This document shows, piece after piece, positions 22,170 to 32,615 of a DNA stretch of 64,000 nt. How positions within the stretch are numbered: the first letter of the stretch is position 1; each line of letters starts with the position of its first letter. Location: positions 1 to 64,000 of the forward strand of contig NZ_JAFFTD010000003.1 in the NCBI RefSeq assembly GCF_016924775.1. The letters run 5' to 3'. The notes below the pieces were generated by a model that was given only the letters and a program-made list of their open reading frames with translations, was not told where the DNA came from and ran no database searches. Source of the stretch: [Mycoplasma] gypis. GTDB taxonomy: Bacteria; Bacillota_I; Bacilli_A; Mycoplasmatales; Metamycoplasmataceae. Position numbers and translations under genes: made by a program.

Positions 22170-23061
22170 TTTTGTGTCTGCTTCTTCTTTAATATCGCTT
22201 GCTTTTTTATCTGCGTCCTGTGGAATAAAACAAATTTCTGAGCAACCAATTAAAGTTGTGCAAAAGCAAAAAGAAGTTAATACTTTAATAGATACAGATG
22301 CTTTCTTGAAAATAATTTTTAAGAATAAAAGCGAAGAAGAAATTAACACATTTAAGCTAACACAAAGTGTTGATGATAGTTGACTTGATGATTTAAACTC
22401 AAAAATAAAAAAAGCTAATGCTTTATTACAATTAGAAAATCGTAGTTCTGAAGAAGAAATTTCATTACAGAGATATAATCATGAAATCAGTGCTCAACTC
22501 AGTCAAAAATGATATTGATATTTAAATAATATTTCAAAATTTACTTGAAAATATTCTAATTTAGTTGAAGATTTTAATAAATCTATAATCAATAAAAACG
22601 GAAGTTTTGAAGAAGATTATCTAAATAATCTAAAGATTTTTAAACATGATCCTTACAGTTTTATAAAAAATACCTATAAACCTGCTAACAAAAAAATTAA
22701 GGGTATTGAAATCGTTGATGATGTTGATAGTGATGGAAGCGGTTCTTACTATGTTCACATCAATGATTACTTCTTTATTAAAATGGAAGTAAATGTTCAA
22801 AATCAAACTCCTTTTGTTCTTATTCCTTACTACATTCAAAGATTTAGTAAAGATATAAAACCAAATTTAAAAGAATATCAAAATCTTTGACACCAATTCA
22901 CTTTCCATGAGTCTACAATAGGATTAATTATTGATAAGCTTTCACAAAGATGACAAAGACTTCAAAATAAAGATGGTTATTTAATTAACTACAGACTTTC
23001 AGAAGTAGAAACAAACAAAAAGAACAATTTTCCATTCCCGTTTGGAGGGTGAAATAATTAA
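22150..23061 (+). CDS. Second lipoprotein of the ABC transporter operon
   Basis: 303 residues with a signal peptide ending LSASC (Cys24). Near the middle it has LSQKWYWYLNNISKF, comparable to the Trp-rich motif of the first two proteins of the operon. The C-terminus ends FPFPFGGWNN. Its start lies inside the ATPase gene, so it is translationally coupled. It is the last gene of the unit, followed directly by a terminator. No database family is recognised. Confidence 0.85.
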
Positions 23062-23083
23062 GCAACGTGTGTTGCTTTTTTTA
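23060..23083 (+). terminator. Terminator of the ABC/lipoprotein operon
   Basis: AAGCAAC / GTTGCTT with a GTGT loop and a T-run, beginning within the last codon of the lipoprotein gene. Confidence 0.94.
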
Positions 23084-23093
23084 TATTTTTTGC

Positions 23094-23121
23094 TTGCATT
23101 CAGATAGTTTTTTGATAGAAT
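23094..23121 (+). promoter_or_regulatory. Promoter of the asnS operon
   Basis: TTGCAT (23094-23099) and TAGAAT (23116-23121) with a 16-nt spacer, placed between the preceding terminator and asnS. Confidence 0.6.
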
Positions 23122-23212
23122 AATTAATTCCTTTTTTAAACCTTATTATTAGTCTTTTATACCTTATTTGTTAAAATTAGAATATATACGTATTTTAAAA
23201 AGAAGGAAAAAT

Positions 23213-24556
23213 ATGACAATTAAAACCCTATTACAAAACCCAGAAAAATTTGATCAAACAAGTTTTTCAATTAAAGCTTGAGTTTCTACTCTGCGTGGAA
23301 ACAAAAAAATTAAATTTCTTGCAATTAATGATGGTAGTTCTGTCGCAAACTTACAAGTTGTTCTAAGTGCTGAAAACCTAGATTTAGAAAAACTAGAAAA
23401 CGTTAAAACTGGTGCTGCTGTTTTTGTGGAAGGAATGTTGCATCATACTCCACAAGCACAACAACCAATTGAACTAAAAGCTTCAAAATTTGAATTACTT
23501 GCTAATGTTGATGAAGATTACCCAATTCAGAAGAAAGAAACAACTTTAGACTTTTTAAGAGAAGTTCCACATTTAAGACATAGAACAAACATTTTAAGAA
23601 CTGTTATGTTAATCCGTTCAACACTTGCACAAGAAGTTCACGCTTATTTTCAAAAACATGATTTCGTTTATGTAAATAGTCCAATTATTACATCAAATGA
23701 CGGTGAAGGTGCTGGAGAATTATTTGTTGTTGATGATGAAAATGAAGATATGTTCTTTAAACAAAAGGCAACATTGGGAGTTACAGGACAATTACATGCC
23801 GAGTCATACGCATTGGGGTTCAAAAATGTTTATACTTTTGCGCCTACATTTAGAGCGGAAATGAGTCACACTTCTCGTCATGCAGCTGAATTCTGAATGA
23901 TTGAACCAGAATGTGCTTTTTATGACTTACACAAAGCTATCGAATTGGCAGATGATTTAGTTAAAACAGTTATTAAAAATACTATTGCAAAACATCCACA
24001 AGAATTTGAATTTTTAGTAAAAAACGTTAAAGAAGATCTTTTAGAAAAATTAAATGACTTTGTTAACACAAAATTGAGCGTGCTTGAATACCGTGATGCT
24101 TTAAAAGTTCTTGAACAAAATAAAGAACTTTTTGAAGAAAAAGATTTTAGTTTTGGCGTTGATCTTGCTAGTGAACACGAAAAATTCCTTTCAGGAGAAT
24201 ATATTGGTGGACCCGTTGCTGTTATTAATTACCCAAAACAAATTAAAGCTTTCTATATGCACCAAAATGATGACAATGAAACCGTTGCAGCTTTTGACTT
24301 ACTTGTTCCAGGTATTGGAGAACTTGTTGGTGGAAGCCAAAGGGAAACAAGATACGACAGACTTATTGCAAGAATGAAAGAAACAAACATGAACATTGAA
24401 CCACTTCAATGATATTTAGATTTACGTAGATTCGGTGATGCCCAATCTGCTGGTTTTGGTATTGGATTTGAAAGACTTGTTATGTATGTAACAGGTATGT
24501 CAAATATTAGAGATGTAATTCCTTATCCAAGAACAACCGGAAACTTAAAGATGTAG
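23213..24556 (+). CDS. asnS: Asparaginyl-tRNA synthetase
   Basis: 447 residues, class II. The N-terminal OB-fold anticodon-binding domain ([20 protein letters not shown]) is followed by a class II catalytic core with [21 protein letters not shown] (motif 2 region) and [16 protein letters not shown] (motif 3). The internal features fit AsnRS better than AspRS. AGAAGGA lies upstream of the ATG at 23213. It leads a tightly packed unit of seven genes ending with pip at 31718. Confidence 0.98.
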
Positions 24557-24562
24557 GTTGCG

Positions 24563-25555
24563 ATGTTAGAATTTATTGTACCTATTTATAACCCAGATAA
24601 TACCGTTGACGAAATTGTAAGACAATTACTTAAACAAGAAAATCAGGATTTTTCAATTTCTTTTTACATTGACAAACCAACTGATGAACACCTTCAATCA
24701 ATTAATCAAACAATTAACCTTCTTGGAAAAGACAGAATCAAATTAATAATTAACTCAAAACATCAACCTTTAAACAAAGTAATTTATGAAGCTTTATTAA
24801 AAACTAATAAAGACTATGTTTTTGTTCTTTGTTCAGGGGTAGAAATTGATGAAGATTTTACAAAGACAGTTTTAAAAATTATTTCTAAAAATACTCCAGA
24901 TATTATTGAAGTTAAAGCAATATATCGTGGTCTTGTAAAATATGACTCACCTAACAAACCATTTTCTAATAAATTATTTGATCTAACAATAAGTCCCCTT
25001 CCTTTAACATACACATCACCTGTTTTATTTAATAAAATATTCAAAAAAGAAGTATTATTGAATACTTACAATGACTGAAAAACACTCAAATCATCTAACA
25101 AACAATACTCAGTTGATATTATTTTAAAAGCCTTCCACGAAGCAAAAACATACTACTATACAAACAATATTGAAACTAGAGACTGAAATTATCAGCTTTC
25201 AAACCTTAATATTAAAACATTTATAAACGAATGAAAAACCATTAAAAAAATTTTTGAAGACAAGGATTCGGATACTCAAGACGCATTAAAAGTTGCACAA
25301 CTGATTCATTACCAAATATTTCTTGCTGGTTACATTGGTTTTATTAAAAAATGAAAAATGTTTATTGTTTTGGGAAAACAGCTTAAAACTCAAAACATTA
25401 AAGAGTTGCTTACAAAAGAACTGAAAAATTTATACGAAACCAATACTGACATCCAAAAAAATAAATACTTTGTTCAATATGCCCATAATCTTTATTTAGA
25501 CCCTAAACTGGCTGATGAACAATACTGAAGCGATATTTTTCACAAAGTTTGATAA
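24563..25555 (+). CDS. Glycosyltransferase family 2-like protein
   Basis: 330 residues beginning with LEFIVPIYNPDNTVDEIVRQLL, the usual start of a GT-A (family 2) glycosyltransferase. An LCSGVEIDEDF segment stands where the metal-binding DxD-like region is expected, though it is atypical. The C-terminal half is helical-looking and poorly conserved. Such enzymes usually add sugars to lipids or surface polymers from nucleotide sugars. It lies 6 nt after asnS and overlaps the RDD gene by TAATG. It may be a divergent or inactive member. Confidence 0.66.
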
Positions 25556-26220
25556 TGACAAAAACAATAACAACTAATAAAAAAGCTGGTTTTTGACCAA
25601 GATTTTTAGCTACTCTTATAGATCTTTTTATTTTTATGGTTATTGTTTTCGCTTTTAGCTTTATTGTTTTTGATAACAAAACAAAAGATTTTAAAAGTGA
25701 AGGTTTTTATTATTTATGACTGTCACTAATAATTATTACAGACGCATTTATTTGAGTATTACTTCCCATTTTAACAAAAGGAAGAACACTGGGTCTTCTT
25801 TGTTTTAGATTAAAAATCGTTTCAAAACACAAAAAAGATCCTTTATGAAAAACCGTTTTAAAAAGACAATTACTTTTTGCTGTTTTATGAATTATCGTTT
25901 TTGCTTGCTGAATGATTTTCATCAGTAAAGATACTTTTGTTTTAGTCTTAAAAACAAACAAGCAAAATATTAATCAACTCAACTGAATTCAAAGAATTTT
26001 TGTGACAATTCCATTGACATTGAGCGCCCTTACCGCAATAATCAATTGAATGATGATTATTTCAAACGCTAAAAGTTCAAGAGTTGGTTGAAATGATACT
26101 TTTTCTTATTCTTATACTGTTTACGCCAACAAGTTTGAAACAATTGTTGTTGATGAGTGAAACAAGAATAAGTTAAAACCCGTTGTTAGAAAAATGCCTA
26201 ACATCAATTTTAAATACTAA
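25555..26220 (+). CDS. RDD family membrane protein
   Basis: 221 residues. AGFWPRFLATLIDLFIF matches the start of RDD-family proteins (Arg and Asp in the first membrane helix), and GRTLGLLCFRLKIV matches the conserved loop before a later helix. About four to five membrane segments are seen, and many Trp are encoded by TGA. RDD proteins are poorly characterised; some act in ion transport. It sits between the glycosyltransferase-like gene and pcrA. Confidence 0.85.
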
Positions 26221-26238
26221 TACACTAAAGGAGAAGCA

Positions 26239-28425
26239 ATGGATACAGATACACTTCACATTGATGAATTAAATAGCGAACAAAGAAAAGCTATTTTACA
26301 TACACAAGGACCACTTAGACTAATTGCGGGTGCTGGTAGTGGAAAAACTAAAGTTCTAACAACAAAAGTTGCTTACCTTATTAAAGAACTTAATATGAAT
26401 CCCGCAAAAATTCTTGCAGTTACCTTTACTAAAAAAGCTGCTGACGAAATGTTGGAAAGAGTTTTAAATCTTGTGGGTTTTGAAGGTGAAAGACCAATAA
26501 TTTCAACATTTCACGCTCTTTGTACAAAAATTTTAAGATACGAGATTCACAATATGGAATATCCAAATAATTTCAAAATCATTGATGAATCAGAACAAAA
26601 ACAAATTTTAAAAATGGTTTATGATCAATTAAACGTTGACTCAGATTTATACAGTATTAGTTCTTCATTAGCTTTTATTTCAAATGAAAAAACAAATCTT
26701 AGAAAACCTAAACATAGTAAAGAATTAGCTGAAGAAGATGACTTAAGACCAGAAATTTATGATGCTTACGTTCAATATTTAAAAAGATATAAAAGCTTAG
26801 ATTTTGATGATCTTTTAGTCTTTGTTCACGATCTTTTCTACAATGAAAAACACGAAAATATCCGACATAAATGAGAAAACATGTTTGATTATGTTTTAGT
26901 AGATGAATTTCAAGATACCAGTCATGTTCAGTATGACATTGTTAAAATTCTTGCTAAAAAACAAAATATCATGATTGTTGGTGATCCTGATCAAACAATT
27001 TATACATGAAGAAATGCCGATATTAATATCATTATTAATTTCCAAAAAGACTTCCCAAACCAAGAAACAATTAAACTTGAACAAAACTATCGTTCAACTA
27101 AAAAAATTCTTGATGCTGCTAATAAATTAATTTCTAATAATTCTTTAAGAGTTGAAAAGAAATTATTTACCGAAAATGAAGATGGAGAAGATATTGAATT
27201 TTATTGTGGTTTTAGTGACGAAGCAGAAGCCAGATGAATTAGTAAAAAAATTAATGATCTTAAAAGAAATCGTGTTCAATTAAAAAATATCGCAATTATT
27301 TATCGTACAAATTCTTACTCTCGTGCAATTGAAGAGCAATTAATTAGTGAAAGTACAAATCACCTTGTTGTTGGTGGAATTCGTTTCTACGAAAGAGAAG
27401 AAATTAAAGACGCTATTGCTTATCTAAGAATGATTTTTATTCCTGATGATATTGCCTTGCAACAAGTAATTAACAAGCCTTTACGTAAAATTGGTAAAGA
27501 AACTGTAAGAAAACTTTCAGATTTTGCTTTCTCAAATAATATGTCAATGTTTCAAGCACTAGAAGATAAATTTAAAGAAATTTATTCACAGTTGGGACTA
27601 AGTAGACAAACAATGGAAGGATTGGCCGACTTTGTAAATATTGTTCGTTGGGGAAAAAGTAAAATCATCAAAGATAAAATGAAAGTATCGCAGATGATTA
27701 AAAAACTGATGATTGAAAAAGTTGGTTACTTTAAAAAATTAAAATTACAACCAGAACAAATTCAGTCAAAAGAAGAAAATTTCGCCGAACTTCTTAATGC
27801 CATTGAAACATGAGAAGAAAAGAATAAAAACCGTGACATTACAGAATATTTACAAGAGATTGCAATTCTTGGTGATGACAAAACAGGTGGAGATCCTTCA
27901 AGTTCAGTATCATTGATGACAGTACACAATGCAAAAGGTTTAGAGTTTGATTATGTATTTATAGCTGGTCTTGCAGAAAAAATATTCCCACACTTTAGAT
28001 CAATAACTCCAAAAGGAGAAAAGCCAACAATTTTTGGTTCTGCGCCAAAAAGATTAGATGTTGAAAACATTGAACTTATCGAAGAAGAAAGAAGACTTGC
28101 TTATGTTGCTTTTACAAGAGCTAAAAAGAAACTTTTCTTAAGTTTTTCAACGGCTAGACAAAATGAAGAAAGTCGTTTCATTTCTGAAGCAGGAATTAAA
28201 GGAAGAGGAATTTCGAAAGGAATTAGCATTGCAAGTACATTTGCTAATGGACAAGAAATTCACGAAAACGACAGAATTATTCAAGGAGATAGAATTGTTC
28301 ATTCAAAATTTGGAGAAGGTGTTGTTCTTGAAGTTCAAGGTGAAATAATCAAAGTAAAATTTGATTCAGAAGGTAATGTAAAAAGTTTGACTAAAAATCA
28401 TGCTTCAATAAGAAGAAAAGAATAG
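26239..28425 (+). CDS. pcrA: ATP-dependent DNA helicase, UvrD/PcrA family
   Basis: 728 residues, a superfamily 1A 3'-5' helicase for repair and replication. Q-motif LNSEQRKAI, Walker A AGAGSGKT (30-37), VTFTKKAADEM, VDEFQDT (motif II), VGDPDQTIYTWR (motif III), QNYRST-like motif IV, VHNAKGLEFDYVFIAG (motif V) and VAFTRAKKKL (motif VI) are all present. AAAGGAGAAGCA precedes the ATG. The C-terminus carries a PcrA-like FGEGVVLEV segment. The stop is followed after one base by the next ATG. Confidence 0.97.
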
Positions 28426-28426
28426 T

Positions 28427-29935
28427 ATGTTTATATATTTTGGATTAAGTTTATTAATAATTTCATGTATTGTTCTCATTGTTTTAATATTTGTATCAAA
28501 ACAAATTAGTAGCTCGTCTTTTGGTACAATGTCATTAAATATTGACCTGGAACAAAATAGAATAAAAACGGTTACAAACAACACAAAAAAATTAAATCAA
28601 GTTAACATTTTTAAAAATAATGATTTTGTTCATGGAGCTTGAATTTCATTTGATGATTTTGCCAAAATGTTTGACGAAGAATCAAAAAACCTTTTCTTAA
28701 AAACAATTAAAAACTGAGATAATCAGAGAAATATTGAAATGATTCTTAATATTTCACAAAATGGACTTAAACAAAAAAAATATCAATTAAGTTTCTTTTT
28801 ACAAGAAAAATCCAAGATTGCTTTTTTTAGCTGAAATCTTCAAAAAAATAATACAAAAACTAAAATCTTTCTTTTAAAAAAACCTTTCGCATACTCAGAA
28901 CTTAAGGAAAGTTTTTCAATTATTTATTTCTTAGAAGATTTAAAGTTTTTTCAAAGACCTGAACTTTTAACAGAAATCTATAAAAGATTACACAAAACAA
29001 AAAATGTTAAATTCGCTTTATCCAGACAGAGTAATTGTGTAGCTTTACATGTTGTGTCTAAAGATAAAAAAGAACTTACAAAAATCTTTGAAAAATATCA
29101 AAAAACAATGCGAGATATTTTTGACAAAAAATTCGCAACAAGCGTTTTATTTGTAAAGCCTAATTTTAACTTTCAGGGTTTAGAACAAACAAGACAAAAA
29201 CTTTTTGATTTCCTTTCTTATACAGCCTCTGAAAAAAGATCTTTTTCTGAACTTAACTTTGGTGATTTCGCTAAAGAAAAAATTGAGTATTTTGATTCGC
29301 TTTATAAAAAGAATTGCAATTTGATTTTAAAAAGGAAATTTGTTGATATTCAAGAAGAAATACTCAATCAAGAATCTAATGTTCATTCAATACTTCACAG
29401 TTTCAAGGTTTCTAATGGTGATTCTTCAGATGAGCATTTAATTAACGTTTCATCGCTAAAGAATGAAATGATTAATAGGATATTTCCTTTTGAAACTGAT
29501 GACAAGAAATTTGAATTTATAGTCATGAAAGATTATGAATTTATGTTGTTTAAAGAAGAAGAGATTAAAAACAATGTTAACAAAATAAATCAGCATTTTG
29601 TAATTTATTTATCTGTCTTATCCAATGTAAAAACTTTGTATAAAAAAATTGATGAAACAAAAAATATTGGCTTCAAAATTTCAATTGGTTTGGAATTTAT
29701 TAATGAAAACTTTTTTACATTAATAAACGAGGTAAAACCTGAATATATCTTTATTTCAAAAACATTCATGAATAAAATTAATAATAATGAAATTTTTCTA
29801 GAAATAGCCAATATATTAAATTTCTGTAAAAATAATAAAATAAATGTTGTTTTAGAAAATTTAAATGTTGTTAAAGATTTTTATAAACTATCTAAAATTA
29901 ATGAAAACTTTTACTACACTAAAGGAGAAAAATAA
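28427..29935 (+). CDS. Membrane-anchored protein with degenerate EAL-like C-terminal domain
   Basis: 502 residues. An N-terminal membrane segment (about residues 2-24) is followed by a cytosolic-type region. Near the C-terminus GFKISIGLEF, then VKPEYIFISKTFM and later INVVLENLNV, can be laid over the EAL phosphodiesterase pattern (G-x-LALDDFGTG, LKIDRSFV, VVAEGVET). The metal- and substrate-binding aspartates and lysine are replaced, so if related it is catalytically dead. I see no recognisable GGDEF motif. It lies between pcrA and degV in one operon, with a TAATG overlap to degV. The alternative is an unrelated barrel-like mycoplasma protein. Confidence 0.6.
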
Positions 29936-30783
29936 TGAAAAAAATTGGTGTAATACTTGATTCTTACAGTGGTTTTACCGCTAAAGAATTAGAAAGCGAA
30001 GGCTTTCTTCTCTTACCGCTTCAATTAAATATTGATGGGAAGAATTATTTAGAGGGTTATGATATTGAAGGACCCGAAGTTTTAATGCATTTAAGAAATA
30101 ATAAAGAAGCTAAAACCTCATTACCTCCTTATTTTAAAATGGAAGAGGTGATGCAATACGCTTATGAGAACTATGATAAAGTTTTGGTTTTAACAATTAA
30201 TGAAAATTTATCAAGTGAATATAGTTTTTTAAAAACTATTTCTCAAGGAATTGGCGAAGAAAAATTCATTATCTTCAGTAATAATTTCAATGCTAAACAG
30301 TATATTATAGCTGCTAAAAGAGCAAAAGAAATGCTTGAAAACGGTGCTAGCGACACAGAAGTTATTCAGTTTTTAAAAGAATATAATGAATCATCTTTAA
30401 ACTATATTATTCCTGTTTCTTTAAATCCTTTTATTAAGGGTGGAAGATTAAAAGGATATAAAAAAGTTTTAATGACATCTTTAAAATTAGTTCCTATTCT
30501 CAAAAATAATGAAGGTGTAACTTTTGATGGTGTTAAAAGAACAGTTAAACTTTCTATTCAAAAAACTGTCGAAAAATTATTAGATTTTATTGGCGGGGAT
30601 AAAAATATTCAATTTTATAATTTCTGAATCATCCAAACAGGAGATGGACAAATTGTTGAAGATGCAAAAACTATTTTGGCAAAACACAATATCGTTCCTT
30701 CTTTTATTGCTCTTGGTTCAGCTTCAACAATGATACATGCTGGAATTGATTCAATCTCAATCGGAGTTTCTAAAAAAATATAA
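29935..30783 (+). CDS. DegV family (fatty-acid-binding) protein
   Basis: 282 residues. KKIGVILDSYSGFTAKELE at the start and LLPLQLNIDGKNYLEGYDI fit DegV proteins, as do TSLPPYFKM, the Ser-rich LSSEYSF and the PVSLNPFIKGGRLKG region. Family members bind a fatty acid and, in some bacteria, act as FakB, presenting it to the fatty acid kinase FakA. No fakA is visible here. Coupled by TAATG overlaps to the genes on both sides. Confidence 0.92.
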
Positions 30784-31718
30784 TGTTTTATACACACGAA
30801 GAATTTGAAGAGTATCAAATTGAAAAAGAAGGGCATGTAATTTTCTTTCAAACCAGTGGAAATAAAAAAGGTATACCAGTAATTTTTGTTCACGGTGGAC
30901 CCGGCGGCGGAACATCAAAAACAGATACAAAATATTTTGATCCTAAAAAATATTTTGTTATTCTTTTTGATCAAAGAGGTTGTGGTTTAAGTACTCCAAG
31001 TGCAAACATTGAAAACAATACAACTCAAGATTTAATCAGTGATATGGAATCTATCCGCGAAACCCTAAAAATTGAAAAATGAGTTGTTTTTGGTGGTTCA
31101 TGAGGAACCACACTTTCACTTCTTTATACTCAAAAACACACACATAATGTTTTGGAACTTGTTTTAAGAGGTGTCTTTTTATGTCGTCAATCAGATCTTG
31201 AGTGACTATATGGTAAGAATGGTGCAGCAACATTCTTTACAAGAGAATACGAAACATTTTCAAAATATGCAAAAACAACAGATGTAACACAATTAATTGA
31301 TTTTTACTATAGCAAAATAAAAAACCCTGACATCAGGGTTTCATATCAAGCTGCTAAAAAGTGAGCAGACTGAGAAATGGGTTTAGTTACTCTTTTGCCA
31401 GATCCTGTCGATATACCTAGAGTTCAAGATACAATTAATTTTTCTTTACTGGAAACACATTATTTTGCTAATAAATGTTTTATTGAAGAAAATCAAATTA
31501 TTCAAAATATGGACAAAATCAAAATGATTCCAGCAACTATTATTCATGGTCGTTACGATGTGGACTGTAGAGTTTCTTCCGCTTATGAATTATCAAAATA
31601 TTTTAAATATGTTGATTTTCAAATTATTGAAGGTGCCGGACACTCTTCACGTGAAAAAGGTATTGCCAAAGCTCTTTTAGAAACTATGGAAAAAATAAAA
31701 ACAAAATATGTTTTATAA
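30783..31718 (+). CDS. pip: Proline iminopeptidase
   Basis: 311 residues, an alpha/beta hydrolase of peptidase family S33 that removes N-terminal proline. The oxyanion-loop HGGPGGG, DQRGCGLSTPS, the nucleophile elbow GGSWGTT (Ser106), the acid in HGRYDVDC and the catalytic His in GAGHS are all present. No signal peptide is seen, so it acts in the cytosol, probably on imported peptides. It ends the asnS operon and its stop abuts the convergent tmcAL stop with no gap. Confidence 0.95.
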
Positions 31719-32615
31719 TTACTTAAAAATTTCTAAATAAATATAAAGCAGAATTCTTTGAATTCTGTTTTTTGTATATCTTCTACTGGTACAACGATCA
31801 ATAAATTCTTCCATTGTTTCGCAATTAATTTGCTTTTTAAATAGATTTTCTATTCCTTCGCTAACAAGTTTTATCGAAGCTATTTTTTGTGCCTCTCAGT
31901 TAGTTATTTTATCTTTAATTTCGTTTCAATGATTTGAAAGCCTATCTGGAACCGATTCAAAAATTACTGGTGAGTATTTAGAAACATCTTCTTTTTTATA
32001 AATTTTTTCTCTCAAATATGAAGCACTTGCAAATTCGTTAAAAGTTGTTTCTGAATGAAAAGGAATTGTTCTTTGCAAGCAAAAAGCTTCAATTGGATAA
32101 TCGTTTTCGACAATTGCTTTTACATACTCTAAACCAAGAATATCATTAGGTAAAACAAACTCTTGTCCGTTGAGTGCTTTTAGAGCCTCTGACGATGCTT
32201 TTACAAAAGAATAACCTTGCTTCAATCATTGTTTTACAAGTTTATTATATTCAGCTTTTTGATGTTTGAGCGTTTGTGCTGCTTTATAGAAATTTTGGAT
32301 ATCTGCCGTTTCACTACCAAAAAAAATTTTATCTATTTTATTTTTATTAACTAAATCAATAGCTCCTTGAGCAAAAATGTGTGCAGCTTGAGTGGAAGAC
32401 TCAAAGTCCATTCTTATAACTCCTGTCGCCCCATACTCAAGAGCTAATTGTTTTCTTTTTTCAAAATCCAAAACGTTAAAATCACCTCTTTGAGTGAAAT
32501 TATCGGAAAGAATTATATAAATATTTTCGTTTGGAAAACGTTTTTTAGCTTCCTGTAGTTGGTAGATATGACCATTATGAAATGGATTGTATTCAGCTAT
32601 TATTGCAACAGACAT
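31719..32615 (-). CDS. tmcAL: tRNA(Met) cytidine acetate ligase TmcAL-like nucleotidyltransferase
   Basis: 298 residues starting SVAIIAEYNPFHNGHIYQL, a nucleotidyltransferase HxGH signature typical of TmcAL, which activates acetate with ATP to acetylate C34 of elongator tRNA-Met. SDNFTQRGDFNVLDF, FESSTQAAHIFAQGA and ILGLEYVKAI also fit. It is shorter at the C-terminus than the Bacillus protein of about 400 residues, common in mycoplasmas. Its ATG overlaps the stop of the upstream PTS gene (TAATG). Confidence 0.88.
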
